The notes: generated by a model from the sequence alone, not told the origin. DNA of 64,000 bases from Micromonospora profundi (GCF_011927785.1 NZ_JAATJK010000001.1:6109001-6173000), one strand, 5' to 3'; shown: positions 1 to 8,341, counted from the first letter of the stretch. Made by a program: numbers and translations.

Positions 1-992
1 GCTTGTTCCAGCACTCCCGACGCGTCCGCGTCGGTGAGCGACCCACCGGCCGTGAGTTGCCCGAGCGCCACGGCAGCGATGTAGAGCGCCCTGTTGCGCT
101 CCCCTGCCGGCGCGGTGGTTACCCGGTCGGCTTCTCGGTTGATCGCGGCCCGTACGTACGCGCCGCTGCGGTCGGTCGGCAGCGACACCACCACCGGCCG
201 CTGCGGCGGAAGCGGCGCCGGAATCAACCGGGCGGCCAGCCAGCCTGGTAGCGGCGCGGGGTCGGTATCCAGGTCGACCCGGTAGGGCCGACCGGCCACG
301 GTGCTGCCGGCCGCGACCACGTAACCGCCGTTGGCGCGGGTGTCGACCAGCGGGCCGAGCGTGCCGGCCGTGTTGCGCAGCGGCGGCCCGTCGTCGGGGT
401 GGCGGTAGTAGAGGTGGGTGCCGCCTCGCCCGGTGGTCACGGTGTACGTCGGTTCGATGACGGCAGGGTGTGCGGCGGCCAGCTCGGCGAGAGTGTCCAG
501 CCCGGTCGGCCCGGCGGTGTCGCCCTTGGGTCGATCGAGGTCGACCACGACAAGCCGCGACGGGCCGCAGGCCAACCCGATGCCGTAGGGCCGGGCCGTC
601 CAGGCTCGGCGGATGCGGTCGGGGTCGGTGGTGGCGCGGGGCTCCCACCCGACGTGGCCGGTGCAGCAGCGCGGGTCGCGGCCGGTGCACTGGTCGGCGG
701 GGTGGTCGGGGAAAGCGGGTCGCTTGTCGTCGGGGCGTAGCGGGAAGATGTGCCAGCCGCGTGCGGCGTGCGCGAGCGCGGCGGTGAGCAGGTCGGTGGT
801 CGGCACAGGGTGCCTCCCTTCCTTGCTGGTGAACGGGTGCCGTGGTGTCGATGGGGGTTCGGGCTGCCCCGCCAGCGCGGCGGGCGTGTGGGCGGGGCAG
901 CGCAGCCCTTGCAGGTACGGGCGCAGGTTTTCCGGGGTGTGGCAGTAGCGGCGGTCGCTGCCGATCCAGTGGCCGCACCGCCCGCCGGTCAC
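1..992 (-). CDS. Bifunctional DNA primase/polymerase (Prim-Pol) of an AICE, C-terminus off the window
   Basis: Replication initiator of the element, expected to copy the excised circular form. I translated this minus-strand frame by hand because it runs off the left edge. The Prim-Pol (PF09250-type) core begins near 806 and includes GWHIFPLRPDDKRPA, VVVDLDRPKG and GRGGTHLYYRHP, the usual active-site surroundings. The same open frame continues upstream to a GTG at 992 and encodes a short Cys/His-rich segment (RCGHW, RRYCHT, RCPAH). The GTG at 992 overlaps the stop of the upstream gene in a GTGA, which argues for the long form. A second GTG at 806 has its own strong site (GGGAGG, 6 nt spacing), so two products are possible. 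The C-terminal part and any helicase domain lie outside. Confidence 0.85.
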   Translation of the reverse strand, partial: MTGGRCGHWIGSDRRYCHTPENLRPYLQGLRCPAHTPAALAGQPEPPSTPRHPFTSKEGRHPVPTTDLLTAALAHAARGWHIFPLRPDDKRPAFPDHPADQCTGRDPRCCTGHVGWEPRATTDPDRIRRAWTARPYGIGLACGPSRLVVVDLDRPKGDTAGPTGLDTLAELAAAHPAVIEPTYTVTTGRGGTHLYYRHPDDGPPLRNTAGTLGPLVDTRANGGYVVAAGSTVAGRPYRVDLDTDPAPLPGWLAARLIPAPLPPQRPVVVSLPTDRSGAYVRAAINREADRVTTAPAGERNRALYIAAVALGQLTAGGSLTDADASGVLEQ

Positions 993-1288
993 CGCGCGGC
1001 CCGCCCGGGTCGCGGCCGGGCCGCGATCGCGGCGCGGGTGACGGCGTGCCGCAGGTCGCCGAGCAGCCCGACCAACTGCCGGCGCGCGGCCACCTCGGTC
1101 GGGGCGAGCGCGACCCTGACGCGCACCTCGGCGTGCTCCCGGCCGGTCGCTGTCCGCACCCTCACGAGGACGGCGCGGGAGCGGGTGGCGACGTCGACCA
1201 CGATTTCGTCGGATCGGTGTTCGCCGAGGCCGCAGCGGTGGTCCTTGCCGCACCAGTCGGTGTGCCCGTCGCGGGTGCGGCGGTTCAT
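989..1288 (-). CDS. Small AICE protein of unknown function, 99 aa
   Basis: Starts at ATG 1288, which overlaps the stop of the preceding gene (ATGA), and ends in a GTGA overlap with the Prim-Pol gene, so it is an internal member of a tightly coupled leftward operon. The protein has an N-terminal WCGKDHRCG cysteine/histidine cluster, then a conserved-looking stretch (EIVVDVATRSRAVLVRVRT) and a basic C-terminal helix. I do not recognise the family. Genes at this place in AICEs are usually replication or transfer accessories. A longer in-frame start at 1564 would read through the upstream gene in another frame and is not credible. Confidence 0.6.
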   Translation of the reverse strand: MNRRTRDGHTDWCGKDHRCGLGEHRSDEIVVDVATRSRAVLVRVRTATGREHAEVRVRVALAPTEVAARRQLVGLLGDLRHAVTRAAIAARPRPGRAAR

Positions 1289-1533
1289 CGGTTGGCCTCG
1301 GCCCGCAGGCGGTGGAAGTGGTTGTAGACGCGTCGTCCGGTGCGCAGTCGGTGGCCTCGGTCGCAGCGTCGGCAAGGGCGCGGGCGGCGCAGGACGCGGG
1401 TGGTGATGTGGCCGGTGCCGGCGCACCGCTGGCAGGTTTTGACGGGCTTGACCCAGCACAGCCCGGCGTAACCGAGCGTGATCAGGGCGGGAATCGTGGC
1501 GAGGGTGATAGCGGCGGTCAGGTGGGGGTCCAC
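1285..1533 (-). CDS. Small membrane-anchored zinc-finger-like protein, 82 aa
   Basis: Starts at GTG 1533. Residues about 7-27 form one hydrophobic segment, followed by two CxxC pairs (CQRCAGTGH and CRRCDRGH) that resemble half of a DnaJ-type zinc ribbon, then a basic tail. It would be an inner-membrane protein with a cytosolic zinc module. It overlaps the downstream gene by ATGA. It lies between the transfer ATPase and the replication gene, so a role in replication or transfer is plausible, but the sequence does not prove one. Confidence 0.6.
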   Translation of the reverse strand: MDPHLTAAITLATIPALITLGYAGLCWVKPVKTCQRCAGTGHITTRVLRRPRPCRRCDRGHRLRTGRRVYNHFHRLRAEANR

Positions 1534-1610
1534 AGGTGCCTCCGGGGCCGGTTTTTGGGTGCACGGGGCCGTGAGCTGCTATCTGCTAGGTCGCAGCTCA
1601 TGATTCGGAT

Positions 1611-1667
1611 GGGGTGCTAGCGGGGGTGCTAGCGCTAGCAGGTCGGGCCGCTAGCGCTAGCACCCCC
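1611..1667. repeat. GCTAGC-rich inverted and direct repeat beside the transfer gene
   Basis: An 18-bp arm at 1622-1639 is repeated perfectly inverted at 1650-1667 around a 10-nt loop. Each arm also contains the palindrome GCTAGCGCTAGC. A partial third copy (GGGGTGCTAGC) sits directly before at 1611-1621. It lies just downstream of the translocase stop and upstream of the next operon genes. It could be a terminator, a replication origin element, the cis-acting locus of transfer bound by the translocase, or a regulator site. Confidence 0.8.
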
Positions 1668-1674
1668 GGAGTGG

Positions 1675-3882
1675 TTAGCCGGCGGACCGCTTGCGGTCAC
1701 GCTCCGCGATCGCGGCGAGTAGGTCGGGGTGCTTGATGCCGCGTCGGGTGGTGGCCTTGCCGTCGATGCGCCGCCCGACGTCGCCAACCTTCACCAGCGG
1801 GTGCGGCTTGAGCGCGGTGGTGAGCTGCGCGGCCTCCCACCCGCCGTAGACGTCGGGTCGCAGCTCGGCCAGCAGCGCGCACAGCGTCTCGTTCCACACG
1901 GCCTTCTCATCGCCCGGCCAGATCCGCGCGAGGTCGCCGAGGACGTCGGCGATCGGGGCGACGTCGCGGGTCTGCTCGTCCAGCTTCGGCAGCGTCCCCG
2001 CGTTCGTGCGCAGGGCTACGGCGCGGGCGACGATGCGGGCGGCGGCGGTGGTGTCGACGTAGAACGAGCGCACCGCCGACGCCTTCGCGCCGAACCCGCG
2101 CAGGATGCCCCACCCGGCCTCGGCCACCGGCTGAAACACGGTCGCCCGGTAGCCGTTCTTGTACGCCGACGTCCCGAGAATCATGTCGTTGGCCGTCTGG
2201 TCAGCCACGGACAGGCAGAACCGGGAGTTGACGTTGCGGGTGATGCCGGTCGGCAAGCTGTCCTTGTCGGGGATCTGCGTCCCGATCAGGATGATCACCC
2301 CGAGCGCCCGGCCGAGCTTGATGACCTTTTCCAAGATTTCGCCGGCTTCTTTGCCGTACTTGCTGGTCATCAGTTCTTGCAGCTCATCGAACCACGCCAC
2401 CAGGGGGTGAAGCCCCGACCCCTTGAGGCTGGCCAGCTCGGGCGTGACCTTGTTCTCGGGTGCCTTGCCCAACCGGGCGTAGTGCTCGATGCGCTTGGAC
2501 CGGCGGCGGCACTCTTCGTACAGCCACTCGATGAAGGCGAAGCAGCGGGCGAGGGTGTCGTCATCGAAGCCGTTGCCGTACTCGGCCATGACCGGCTCAA
2601 GCACCGCGAAGTCCCCAACACCCTTCAACTCGTACCCGCGAATCTCGGTGCGGGCGTCGAGGGCGGCGGCGAGGATCAGATCCCGCAGCGCGAACGTCTT
2701 CCCGCTGCCGGGCTGGCCGCCGAAGAGGTAGTTGCGGAACATCAGGTCCACCGCAACCGTGTCCAGGCGCGGGGTGGTGGCGAACGGGAACGCCTTGAAC
2801 ACGTCCACCTTCGCCGAGTCGGACAGCAGCGGCCACGCGGGTTGCTTCATCTGCGACGCCGGTTCGTAGCCGACCCACAACGCCAGCCGGCCGGTGTGGC
2901 CAGGTGCCGGTTCGGGCCACACCTGATCCAGCGGCAGCCGCATCGCCGAGGCCAGCCGACCGCGCCGGGCGACCACCTCGGCGGCCTCCACCCCATACGG
3001 CAGGTCGACCACCGCGAGGTGGCCGGGGCCGTCGCGGTGAATGTCTAACGGGAAGCTGATCGCCTTCGGGTCCTTGGCAACCGCGCTGTTGATCGCCGAC
3101 AGTTGCAGCGACGTGAGCGCCCGGCGCACGAGGTCGGCGGTGAGCTTGCGGTAGCGGGTGCCTTCGGTGACCCGGTCGGTGAGTGGCTTGTCCGCCGGTC
3201 GGCCGAGGGTGGCCAGCAGCGGCACCACCACGGCGAGGGCGGCGTAGCGCCACCACGGCGGACCCACGGTGAGGACGATCGCCCCGGCGACGGTCGCGCC
3301 GGCACCGGCGGCCAGTACCCACCACCGCCACACGCTTTGGCGCTGCCGGCGGGCGTCGAGCTTGAGCCACACGTCGGCCTCACCGCGCGTCGCGGCGGCC
3401 TGCCGTAGGTGCCAGTTGCCTTCTTCGGCGCTGGCCCAGTGCACCGCCCGGCCGAGGCCGCGGAACAGGCCAACGGGTGCCCACACAAGGGTTTTCGCCG
3501 CGTATTTCGGCAGGCGCACGGCGTGGTAGGCGGTGACGTAGCCGGCATCCTTCGATTGGTGCCGGGCCGCCGCGCGTAGGCCGCGCCATGAGCGCGCCCA
3601 CTCGGCCAGGATCGGCCGGCGCTCCCGTTGCCGGGCCAACACGTCCGGCGGGATGTCCTCGGCCGTGTCGACCAACCCGCCGAGGCGTTCCGGCCCGTCA
3701 TCGACCGTCTCGGCGTCGTCCTGCTCGGTGTCGTCGGGGTCGGCCGGCGGGCGGGGGCGGGGCACCCGTCGGGCGCGGGCGTCGTCCAGGTCGACCACCT
3801 CGGCATCCGGGCCGGCGCTCGGGTCGGTCAGGTCGTTCTCTGCGGCCTGCCAGTCGAAACGGTTCTCATCAGGGGCAGTCAT
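1675..3882 (-). CDS. FtsK/SpoIIIE-type conjugative DNA translocase (TraB/TraSA-like)
   Basis: Mycelial DNA transfer motor of the element: a hexameric membrane ATPase that moves double-stranded DNA between hyphae. The 735-residue protein has an acidic disordered N-terminus, two transmembrane helices around residues 180-225, then the motor domain with Walker A (GGQPGSGKT, near residue 388) and a Walker B-like LVAWFDELQEL near 497. A short C-terminal region with RRGIKHPDLL could be the DNA-recognition winged helix known for TraB proteins. It starts at ATG 3882. The length and single-motor layout fit AICE transfer proteins rather than chromosomal FtsK, which is longer and has four membrane helices. 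Confidence 0.88.
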   Translation of the reverse strand: MTAPDENRFDWQAAENDLTDPSAGPDAEVVDLDDARARRVPRPRPPADPDDTEQDDAETVDDGPERLGGLVDTAEDIPPDVLARQRERRPILAEWARSWRGLRAAARHQSKDAGYVTAYHAVRLPKYAAKTLVWAPVGLFRGLGRAVHWASAEEGNWHLRQAAATRGEADVWLKLDARRQRQSVWRWWVLAAGAGATVAGAIVLTVGPPWWRYAALAVVVPLLATLGRPADKPLTDRVTEGTRYRKLTADLVRRALTSLQLSAINSAVAKDPKAISFPLDIHRDGPGHLAVVDLPYGVEAAEVVARRGRLASAMRLPLDQVWPEPAPGHTGRLALWVGYEPASQMKQPAWPLLSDSAKVDVFKAFPFATTPRLDTVAVDLMFRNYLFGGQPGSGKTFALRDLILAAALDARTEIRGYELKGVGDFAVLEPVMAEYGNGFDDDTLARCFAFIEWLYEECRRRSKRIEHYARLGKAPENKVTPELASLKGSGLHPLVAWFDELQELMTSKYGKEAGEILEKVIKLGRALGVIILIGTQIPDKDSLPTGITRNVNSRFCLSVADQTANDMILGTSAYKNGYRATVFQPVAEAGWGILRGFGAKASAVRSFYVDTTAAARIVARAVALRTNAGTLPKLDEQTRDVAPIADVLGDLARIWPGDEKAVWNETLCALLAELRPDVYGGWEAAQLTTALKPHPLVKVGDVGRRIDGKATTRRGIKHPDLLAAIAERDRKRSAG

Positions 3883-3972
3883 GATGGGGGTTCCTCCAAC
3901 GGTCGGGAGATCGGTAGGGGGCCGGCGGCGCGGCGCAGGTTGGGAAGCCAGGGGCCGCGCCGCCGGGCGGAA

Positions 3973-4773
3973 CTAGTCGTGAGTGCGGACGAGGTGCGCG
4001 AGGGCTGCGCCCATGCCGAGCACCGCTACCGGGAGGCAGGCCACGGCGGTGGTGATCCACCACGGGGCCGAGGTGACCCCGGCCGCCTCCAACAGGTGGT
4101 AGGCGACCTGGCCGAGCGCGCCGATGGCGAGGGAGCCGAGGGCGGACCACTTGGCGAACCGGCGTGCCCGCTCGGGCACCCGACCGGACAGCCACACGTA
4201 GAGCGCGTACGCGCCGTACGTCTCCACCCCGATCGGCAGGGTGATCGCCGAGTTGATGGAGAAGCTGTCCCAGATGCCCGGTAGCGGGTGCACGATGCCG
4301 AACCCGGTGAGTCCGCCCAGCCCGACCCACCCGGACCAGATGGCGACGAACGCCGGGAGCGCCAGCAGCACCACCGGCCACACCACCGCCGACCGGGGCG
4401 GCGCGGGTGGCGCGGGCGGGGCGGGCGTGTCCGGGCGACTGACCGGCGCGACCTCGGCCGGCGGCGTCGGCGGCGTGATCTCTGGGGCGGGCGTCGGGTC
4501 CGGTACGACAGGCGGCGCGGCCTCGGGTGCGGCCGGCGCGGGTGCCGGGTCCGGGGTGGCCGCCTCGGTAGTGTCGGTCGGCGGGGCGGCGGGCGTGGTC
4601 TTGAGCAGCGCGAGCAGTTCGCCGGCCTTCGGGGCGCCGATGCGGAACTCCCGCATGAGCCGGTTCCGCGACGGGAACACCTCCCCGTCCGGCAGGTCCA
4701 GCGCGCGGGCGGCGGGCACCAGGTCTTCGATGGGTTGGGGGTAGCGGGTGCCGTTGATGGTGGGGGCGGTCAT
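3973..4773 (-). CDS. SpdB-like (DUF2637-type) spread membrane protein
   Basis: Starts at ATG 4773, overlapping the upstream stop by ATGA. The N-terminal third (TRYPQPIEDLVPAARAL and FPSRNRLMREFRIG) looks like a small helix-turn-helix segment. A long Pro/Ala-rich linker follows, then four hydrophobic helices in the C-terminal half. Together with its place next to the translocase, this fits the SpdB/DUF2637 membrane proteins that help a transferred element spread between septal compartments. The product would sit in the inner membrane with the proline-rich part in the cytoplasm. Assignment rests on architecture and context. Confidence 0.65.
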   Translation of the reverse strand: MTAPTINGTRYPQPIEDLVPAARALDLPDGEVFPSRNRLMREFRIGAPKAGELLALLKTTPAAPPTDTTEAATPDPAPAPAAPEAAPPVVPDPTPAPEITPPTPPAEVAPVSRPDTPAPPAPPAPPRSAVVWPVVLLALPAFVAIWSGWVGLGGLTGFGIVHPLPGIWDSFSINSAITLPIGVETYGAYALYVWLSGRVPERARRFAKWSALGSLAIGALGQVAYHLLEAAGVTSAPWWITTAVACLPVAVLGMGAALAHLVRTHD

Positions 4774-5144
4774 GCTGCGTCCTCCTGGGGAAAGGCGCAC
4801 GCGAGGCATTCGCCCAGCGAGCGCGGGATGAAGTAGGGCCGGATCGTGTGGCAGGTCGGGCAGGTGCGGCGGGCGGTGAGGGCCTTGCCGATCGCGGCGC
4901 GCTGCGCGGGAGTCGCGGTGCGCTTCGGCGCGGCCAGGTCGAGGCGGTACAGGTAGGCGGTACGGGTGCCGCCAACGCCGCGCCAGAGGATCTGAGCGGC
5001 GATCGGCTGGCCGCCGGGGCGTAGGCCGGCGGCGGTCAGTTGGCGGCGGGTGGCGTAGCCGGGCGGGGCACCCTGCCACCAGTAGGTGGGGATGCCATAC
5101 CGCGCGCCGTCCGGATCGAAGTAGGCGGCGCGGATGCGAGCCAT
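4770..5144 (-). CDS. RRQRL-motif zinc-binding AICE protein
   Basis: 124 residues, starting at ATG 5144, which shares one base with the stop of the preceding gene (TGATG). It has the TRRQLTAAGLRPGGQP motif and a C-terminal zinc-binding pair, CPTCHTIRPYFIP followed by ECLACAFP. This matches the small family annotated as RRQRL motif-containing zinc-binding protein, which recurs next to transfer and Spd genes in actinomycete mobile elements. The function is unknown. It is part of the leftward operon. Confidence 0.7.
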   Translation of the reverse strand: MARIRAAYFDPDGARYGIPTYWWQGAPPGYATRRQLTAAGLRPGGQPIAAQILWRGVGGTRTAYLYRLDLAAPKRTATPAQRAAIGKALTARRTCPTCHTIRPYFIPRSLGECLACAFPQEDAA

Positions 5145-5389
5145 CAGGCCGCGCGGCGCGGGTCGGTCCGGGCGGTCATCTCGGTGGCGGCGCGGGTGAC
5201 GCGGGCCTCGGCCCGGCGCAACCGCCGCCAGTCCAGCACGGTCGGTCCGCCGTGGTCCTCGGCGTAGAGCAACGTGATCTCGGCGTCCAACAGGTCCAGC
5301 TCAGCCGCGATCAGCGGCCACTCCGCTTCGATCGCGGCCAGGTCGGCAGCGGTCGGCTCGGTGGTGACGGGGGCAAGGTGCGTGCGCAC
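5144..5389 (-). CDS. Small AICE protein (DUF6284-like), first gene of the leftward operon
   Basis: 81 residues from GTG 5389, chosen because GGAGG lies 7 nt upstream. The in-frame start at 5485 has no such site. The protein is acidic and helical (PTAADLAAIEAEWPLIAAEL, then LDWRRLRRAEARVTRA). It resembles the short DUF6284-type proteins that open transfer operons in Micromonospora and Streptomyces elements. No catalytic residues are visible. It would be transcribed from the operator region at 5688-5780. Confidence 0.65.
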   Translation of the reverse strand: MRTHLAPVTTEPTAADLAAIEAEWPLIAAELDLLDAEITLLYAEDHGGPTVLDWRRLRRAEARVTRAATEMTARTDPRRAA

Positions 5390-5794
5390 GGGGGAACCTC
5401 CGGTGAGTTGATGAAGTGGGGGAAACCCGGGGTGCGACCAGAACGGCCGCACCCCGGGCGAAACAGGTTCGAGGGGCAGAAGCAACCGCGCGCCAGATCC
5501 GGCCCGCTCGCCCCGCTCGCCCGGGATCTACCGGGGTCGACCACCGCGTGGCTCAAGGCGGGGATGCCGCAGACGGATCTACGCGGCGCTTCTGCTGTGA
5601 AGTTCTCAATGAACGACCACACGACCGGCCCGTGGGCATGCGCAGCGCAATGCGCCACCTTCCCCGGCTTCCGCTCGGCTTGCCGCACCTGGCTAGCCAG
5701 GTGCAACGAGATGAACGTAGGCCGGCTTGGCTAGTCAGGTCAAGAGGGCGCGGCGAACTTTCCTAACTTGGCTAGTCAGCGCTACCGTGAGCGG
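5390..5794. promoter_or_regulatory. Divergent control region of the AICE with three GGCTAGYCAG operators
   Basis: This gene-free stretch separates the leftward transfer operon from the rightward regulator. It holds three copies of one motif: the palindrome CCTGGCTAGCCAGG at 5688-5701, TTGGCTAGTCAG at 5727-5738 and TTGGCTAGTCAG at 5769-5780. The spacing and the position just upstream of the regulator's start suggest operators for the GntR protein encoded at 5795, which would repress both its own gene and the transfer operon, as KorSA does in pSAM2. Confidence 0.75.
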
Positions 5795-6661
5795 GTGAGC
5801 GAGAATCTTGACTTCCTCGGCGAACTGGATCCCGACGACCCCAAACAGGCCTCACAGCAGATCGCGAACAAGCTGCGGGCGGCCATCCTCACGCGTCGCC
5901 TCGCCCCCGGCGACAAGCTGCCTTCGCAGCCCGAGCTAGCCACCCGCTACGGCGTGGCGCGAGAAACGGTCAAGCGAGCATTGGACCTGCTCCGGGCCGA
6001 GCGGCTAATCGTGTCCCGGCAGGGCAGCGGCGCGTTCGTCCGCGCGCAGACACAGCGAGCGGTTGAGCTGCGACCACACATCGAAGCGTCATTCGACCGA
6101 CCTCACGTCACCATCGACTTCGCCGGCTTCTCCGGAGAGACGCTGCGCGACGCGCTCGCCGAAGCGCTCGACAAGGTGCGCGTGGGCCGGCTCGCGCCGG
6201 AGACGATCGCCGTGCGGGTCCTGATCTCCGACATGGCCGTACCGATGGCGCTGCCGTCGCGGGCCGAGACGCAGGCAGACGACCCAGCAGTACGCGAACG
6301 CGCGGAACGGATCACCCGCCGGGCCGCAGACGGCATCATCGATCAGGTTGGCGAACTGGGCGACCTCGGGCTCATCCGGTCGGCCACCGTTGATGTGCGA
6401 CTGCATCGGGCGTCCCCGCTGTTCAAGCTCTACATCCTGAACGGCGAGGAGGTCTTCTACGGCTTCTACCCGGTCGTTGAGCGCACCGTGTCGATCAAAG
6501 GTGAGCCCATGGCCATCTATGACCTGATGGGGAAGGACGTGCCGCTGTTCCACTACGCGGTGACCGACGATGACGCCTCCCACGGAACGCAGTTCGTGGA
6601 GGCGTCCCGCCAGTGGTTCGACTCAGTGTGGTCGACCATCGCCTACCGGTACGACGGATGA
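5795..6661 (+). CDS. GntR-family transcriptional regulator (KorSA-like)
   Basis: Winged-helix repressor expected to control element transfer or replication. Residues about 17-90 carry a full GntR HTH (AAILTRRLAPGDKLPSQPEL, then RYGVARETVKRALDLL and IVSRQGSGAFV). The C-terminal 190 residues are a different ligand or dimer domain found with AICE GntR proteins. The frame is open back to a TTG at 5768, but that start overlaps the third operator. GTG 5795 keeps the operator outside the gene. The stop overlaps the ATG of the HAD gene, so the two are co-translated. Confidence 0.82.
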   Translation: MSENLDFLGELDPDDPKQASQQIANKLRAAILTRRLAPGDKLPSQPELATRYGVARETVKRALDLLRAERLIVSRQGSGAFVRAQTQRAVELRPHIEASFDRPHVTIDFAGFSGETLRDALAEALDKVRVGRLAPETIAVRVLISDMAVPMALPSRAETQADDPAVRERAERITRRAADGIIDQVGELGDLGLIRSATVDVRLHRASPLFKLYILNGEEVFYGFYPVVERTVSIKGEPMAIYDLMGKDVPLFHYAVTDDDASHGTQFVEASRQWFDSVWSTIAYRYDG

Positions 6662-7362
6662 ACTCCGACCTGGGCCGGCTGCTCGACGAGGTCGGTGCGG
6701 TGCTGCTCGACTTCGACGGGCCTGTGTGCAGCATCTTTTCCGGTTATCCAGCGCCGCAGGTTGCTGCTGAGTTGGTCGACTTGTTGAGGCGGCGCGGTAT
6801 CGATGTGCCGCCGGACCTTGCCGGCGAGCCCGACCCGCTTGAGGTACTGCGCCGCACCAACGCGGCAGGCGACCAAGGAATTACGCGGGCATTGGAGGAT
6901 GCGCTCTGCGTGGCCGAGCGCCGGGCCGTCGAGACTGCCGAGCCAACGCCGTATGGCCGAGAGGTCATCGTGGCTGCCAGGCAAGCCGGGATGTCGGTGG
7001 CGGCGGTCAGCAACAACTCGGCCGGGGCGGTAAACGCCTACCTGGCAGCGCACCGGCTCGCCGGACACGTATCGCCGGTGGTCGGCCGGGCGTACGCCGA
7101 CCCAGAGCGCATGAAGCCCAACCCGGAACCGATCCTGCAAGCCGTGCACGCGCTTGGCGAATCACCGGGCCGCTGTGTCCTCGTCGGCGATTCCCTGTCG
7201 GACATCGAGGGGGCGCGAGCCGCCGGGGTACGGGTGATCGGTTACGCGAACCGGCCCTCCAAGGTCGACGTGTTTAGGCGGGCCAGGGCGGACATTGTGA
7301 TCACCAGCATGGACGCATTGGCTCGTGCTCTACTGGAGCGCATCAAAGCAGCCAATACATGA
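6658..7362 (+). CDS. HAD-family hydrolase
   Basis: 234 residues, translationally coupled to the GntR gene by ATGA. HAD motifs are present in order: motif I near residues 17-21 (LLDFDG, though the usual second Asp of DxD is replaced, reading DFDGP), motif II VSNNSAG, and motif III/IV KPNPEPILQA with VLVGDSLSDIEGARAAG. It is probably a soluble phosphatase or phosphatase-like protein. HAD or NUDIX genes often sit next to the GntR regulator in AICEs, where a role in a regulatory metabolite has been proposed but not shown. Confidence 0.8.
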   Translation: MNSDLGRLLDEVGAVLLDFDGPVCSIFSGYPAPQVAAELVDLLRRRGIDVPPDLAGEPDPLEVLRRTNAAGDQGITRALEDALCVAERRAVETAEPTPYGREVIVAARQAGMSVAAVSNNSAGAVNAYLAAHRLAGHVSPVVGRAYADPERMKPNPEPILQAVHALGESPGRCVLVGDSLSDIEGARAAGVRVIGYANRPSKVDVFRRARADIVITSMDALARALLERIKAANT

Positions 7363-7377
7363 GCATGGGCGGAACAT

Positions 7378-7431
7378 CAGACCCACCGGCCGGCACCCCT
7401 GCATGTCAGACGGGTGTCGGCCGGTGGTCTG
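7378..7431. terminator. Bidirectional terminator-like hairpin
   Basis: CAGACC..CACCGGCCG pairs with CGGCCGGTGGTCTG across a short loop, between the HAD gene (+) and the facing gene at 7438 (-). The stem is long and GC-rich with one bulge. There is no clear T tract. Confidence 0.6.
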
Positions 7432-7437
7432 CCCTGA

Positions 7438-7737
7438 CTACTTGCGCCTTTGCACCTCAAGGGCGGCGACTCCGATTGCCGCTCCTACGATGGCGCTGAT
7501 AGCGGTGATGGCCACATTGGCGACTGCGCCGGTATCCTTCCAAGCGCTCAGCACGGTGATTGCCAGGATGACGCCGATGGCAGCGCCAGCGACGAGCATC
7601 GTCGTTCGGACAACGTACTGCGCCTCAGGGTTGGGCATGGCAGTCGTCTCAGGATCGTCGCGGACAACCTCAACGACACCGTGATTGTCGCCATCGACTT
7701 GACCTGCGGGTGGCTTCTTGCCAGGTACTGTGCCCAT
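7438..7737 (-). CDS. Small two-helix membrane protein, 99 aa
   Basis: ATG 7737 is preceded by AGGAGG at a 9-nt spacing. The N-terminal 45 residues are polar. Two hydrophobic helices follow (VAGAAIGVILAITVLSAW and ITAISAIVGAAIGVAALEV), ending in a basic QRRK. I do not recognise the family. It lies inside the element, near its right end, so it may be an accessory, exclusion or cargo protein. Confidence 0.6.
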   Translation of the reverse strand: MGTVPGKKPPAGQVDGDNHGVVEVVRDDPETTAMPNPEAQYVVRTTMLVAGAAIGVILAITVLSAWKDTGAVANVAITAISAIVGAAIGVAALEVQRRK

Positions 7738-7791
7738 ACTAGGGCGCCTCCTACTTCATGAGCTTTGCCGGCTATGGAGCGAGGTCGCATA

Positions 7792-7823
7792 CGGTGGCCC
7801 CCTGTTCCCGCAGGGGGTCACCG
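7792..7823. terminator. Terminator-like hairpin
   Basis: CGGTG-CCCCCTG pairs with CAGGGGG-CACCG around TTCCCG, followed on the plus strand by CTCTTT. It lies between two leftward genes, so it probably stops the transcript of the 7913-8341 gene. The T-rich side, however, faces the other way. Confidence 0.45.
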
Positions 7824-7912
7824 CTCTTTAGGCGACCGTGACCGTGTGAACTCCGGTCACCGAAGCACTGAGGGGTGAGCTGTCACCCAAGCGGCCGACA
7901 ACGTCAGCCAAG

Positions 7913-8341
7913 CTAGATGAGCTTTCCTTGGGCTTCGACCTCCTCCACGTCGGTCGAGCGGCCGCGGTTGCTCGTGACAACCGTTCCCTCCTGCTTCAGA
8001 TCGATGCAGAGGACGTCGTCCTGCATCGTTGCTGGCCACCGGCGGGAGATTGTGGTGTCGATGCCGTAGTACTTGGTGAAGGCCATGCCCGCGACGATGT
8101 AGGGGCCGTCCTCCTTCTGGCCTTGCGGACGCATCGGGTATGCGTGTTCCGTGTCCGTCGGGACCGCGCGAAACCCCACGATGTTTTCCGCCGGGTCGTA
8201 CAACAGCTCTACCGCCTGGGGTTCGCCCAGAGCCACGAACGCAGCGCGGTTGACAGACATGTTTCCACGCTTCTGGATCGTGACGGCCGGCTGCTTGACC
8301 AGAGGCACCATTCGCCTGGTAAAGACCTGGAAGTTGGCCAC
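7913..8341 (-). CDS. Conserved hypothetical protein, 142 aa
   Basis: ATG 8341 has GGAGGAAC just upstream. The soluble protein starts MANFQVFTRRMVPL and has a middle segment VELLYDPAENIVGFRAV followed by HAYPMR, and an acidic C-terminus. It resembles short uncharacterised proteins I associate with streptomycete and Micromonospora mobile regions, but I know of no function. It is the last gene before the attachment-site scar. Confidence 0.6.
   Translation of the reverse strand: MANFQVFTRRMVPLVKQPAVTIQKRGNMSVNRAAFVALGEPQAVELLYDPAENIVGFRAVPTDTEHAYPMRPQGQKEDGPYIVAGMAFTKYYGIDTTISRRWPATMQDDVLCIDLKQEGTVVTSNRGRSTDVEEVEAQGKLI

Noticed and set aside
1729..3048. 439-residue plus-strand ORF opposite the translocase
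   Set aside because: Shadow of the translocase gene. Composition is that of antisense high-GC coding DNA.
5768..5794. TTG 5768 as GntR start
   Set aside because: It would place the operator copy inside the gene, and no ribosome site precedes it.
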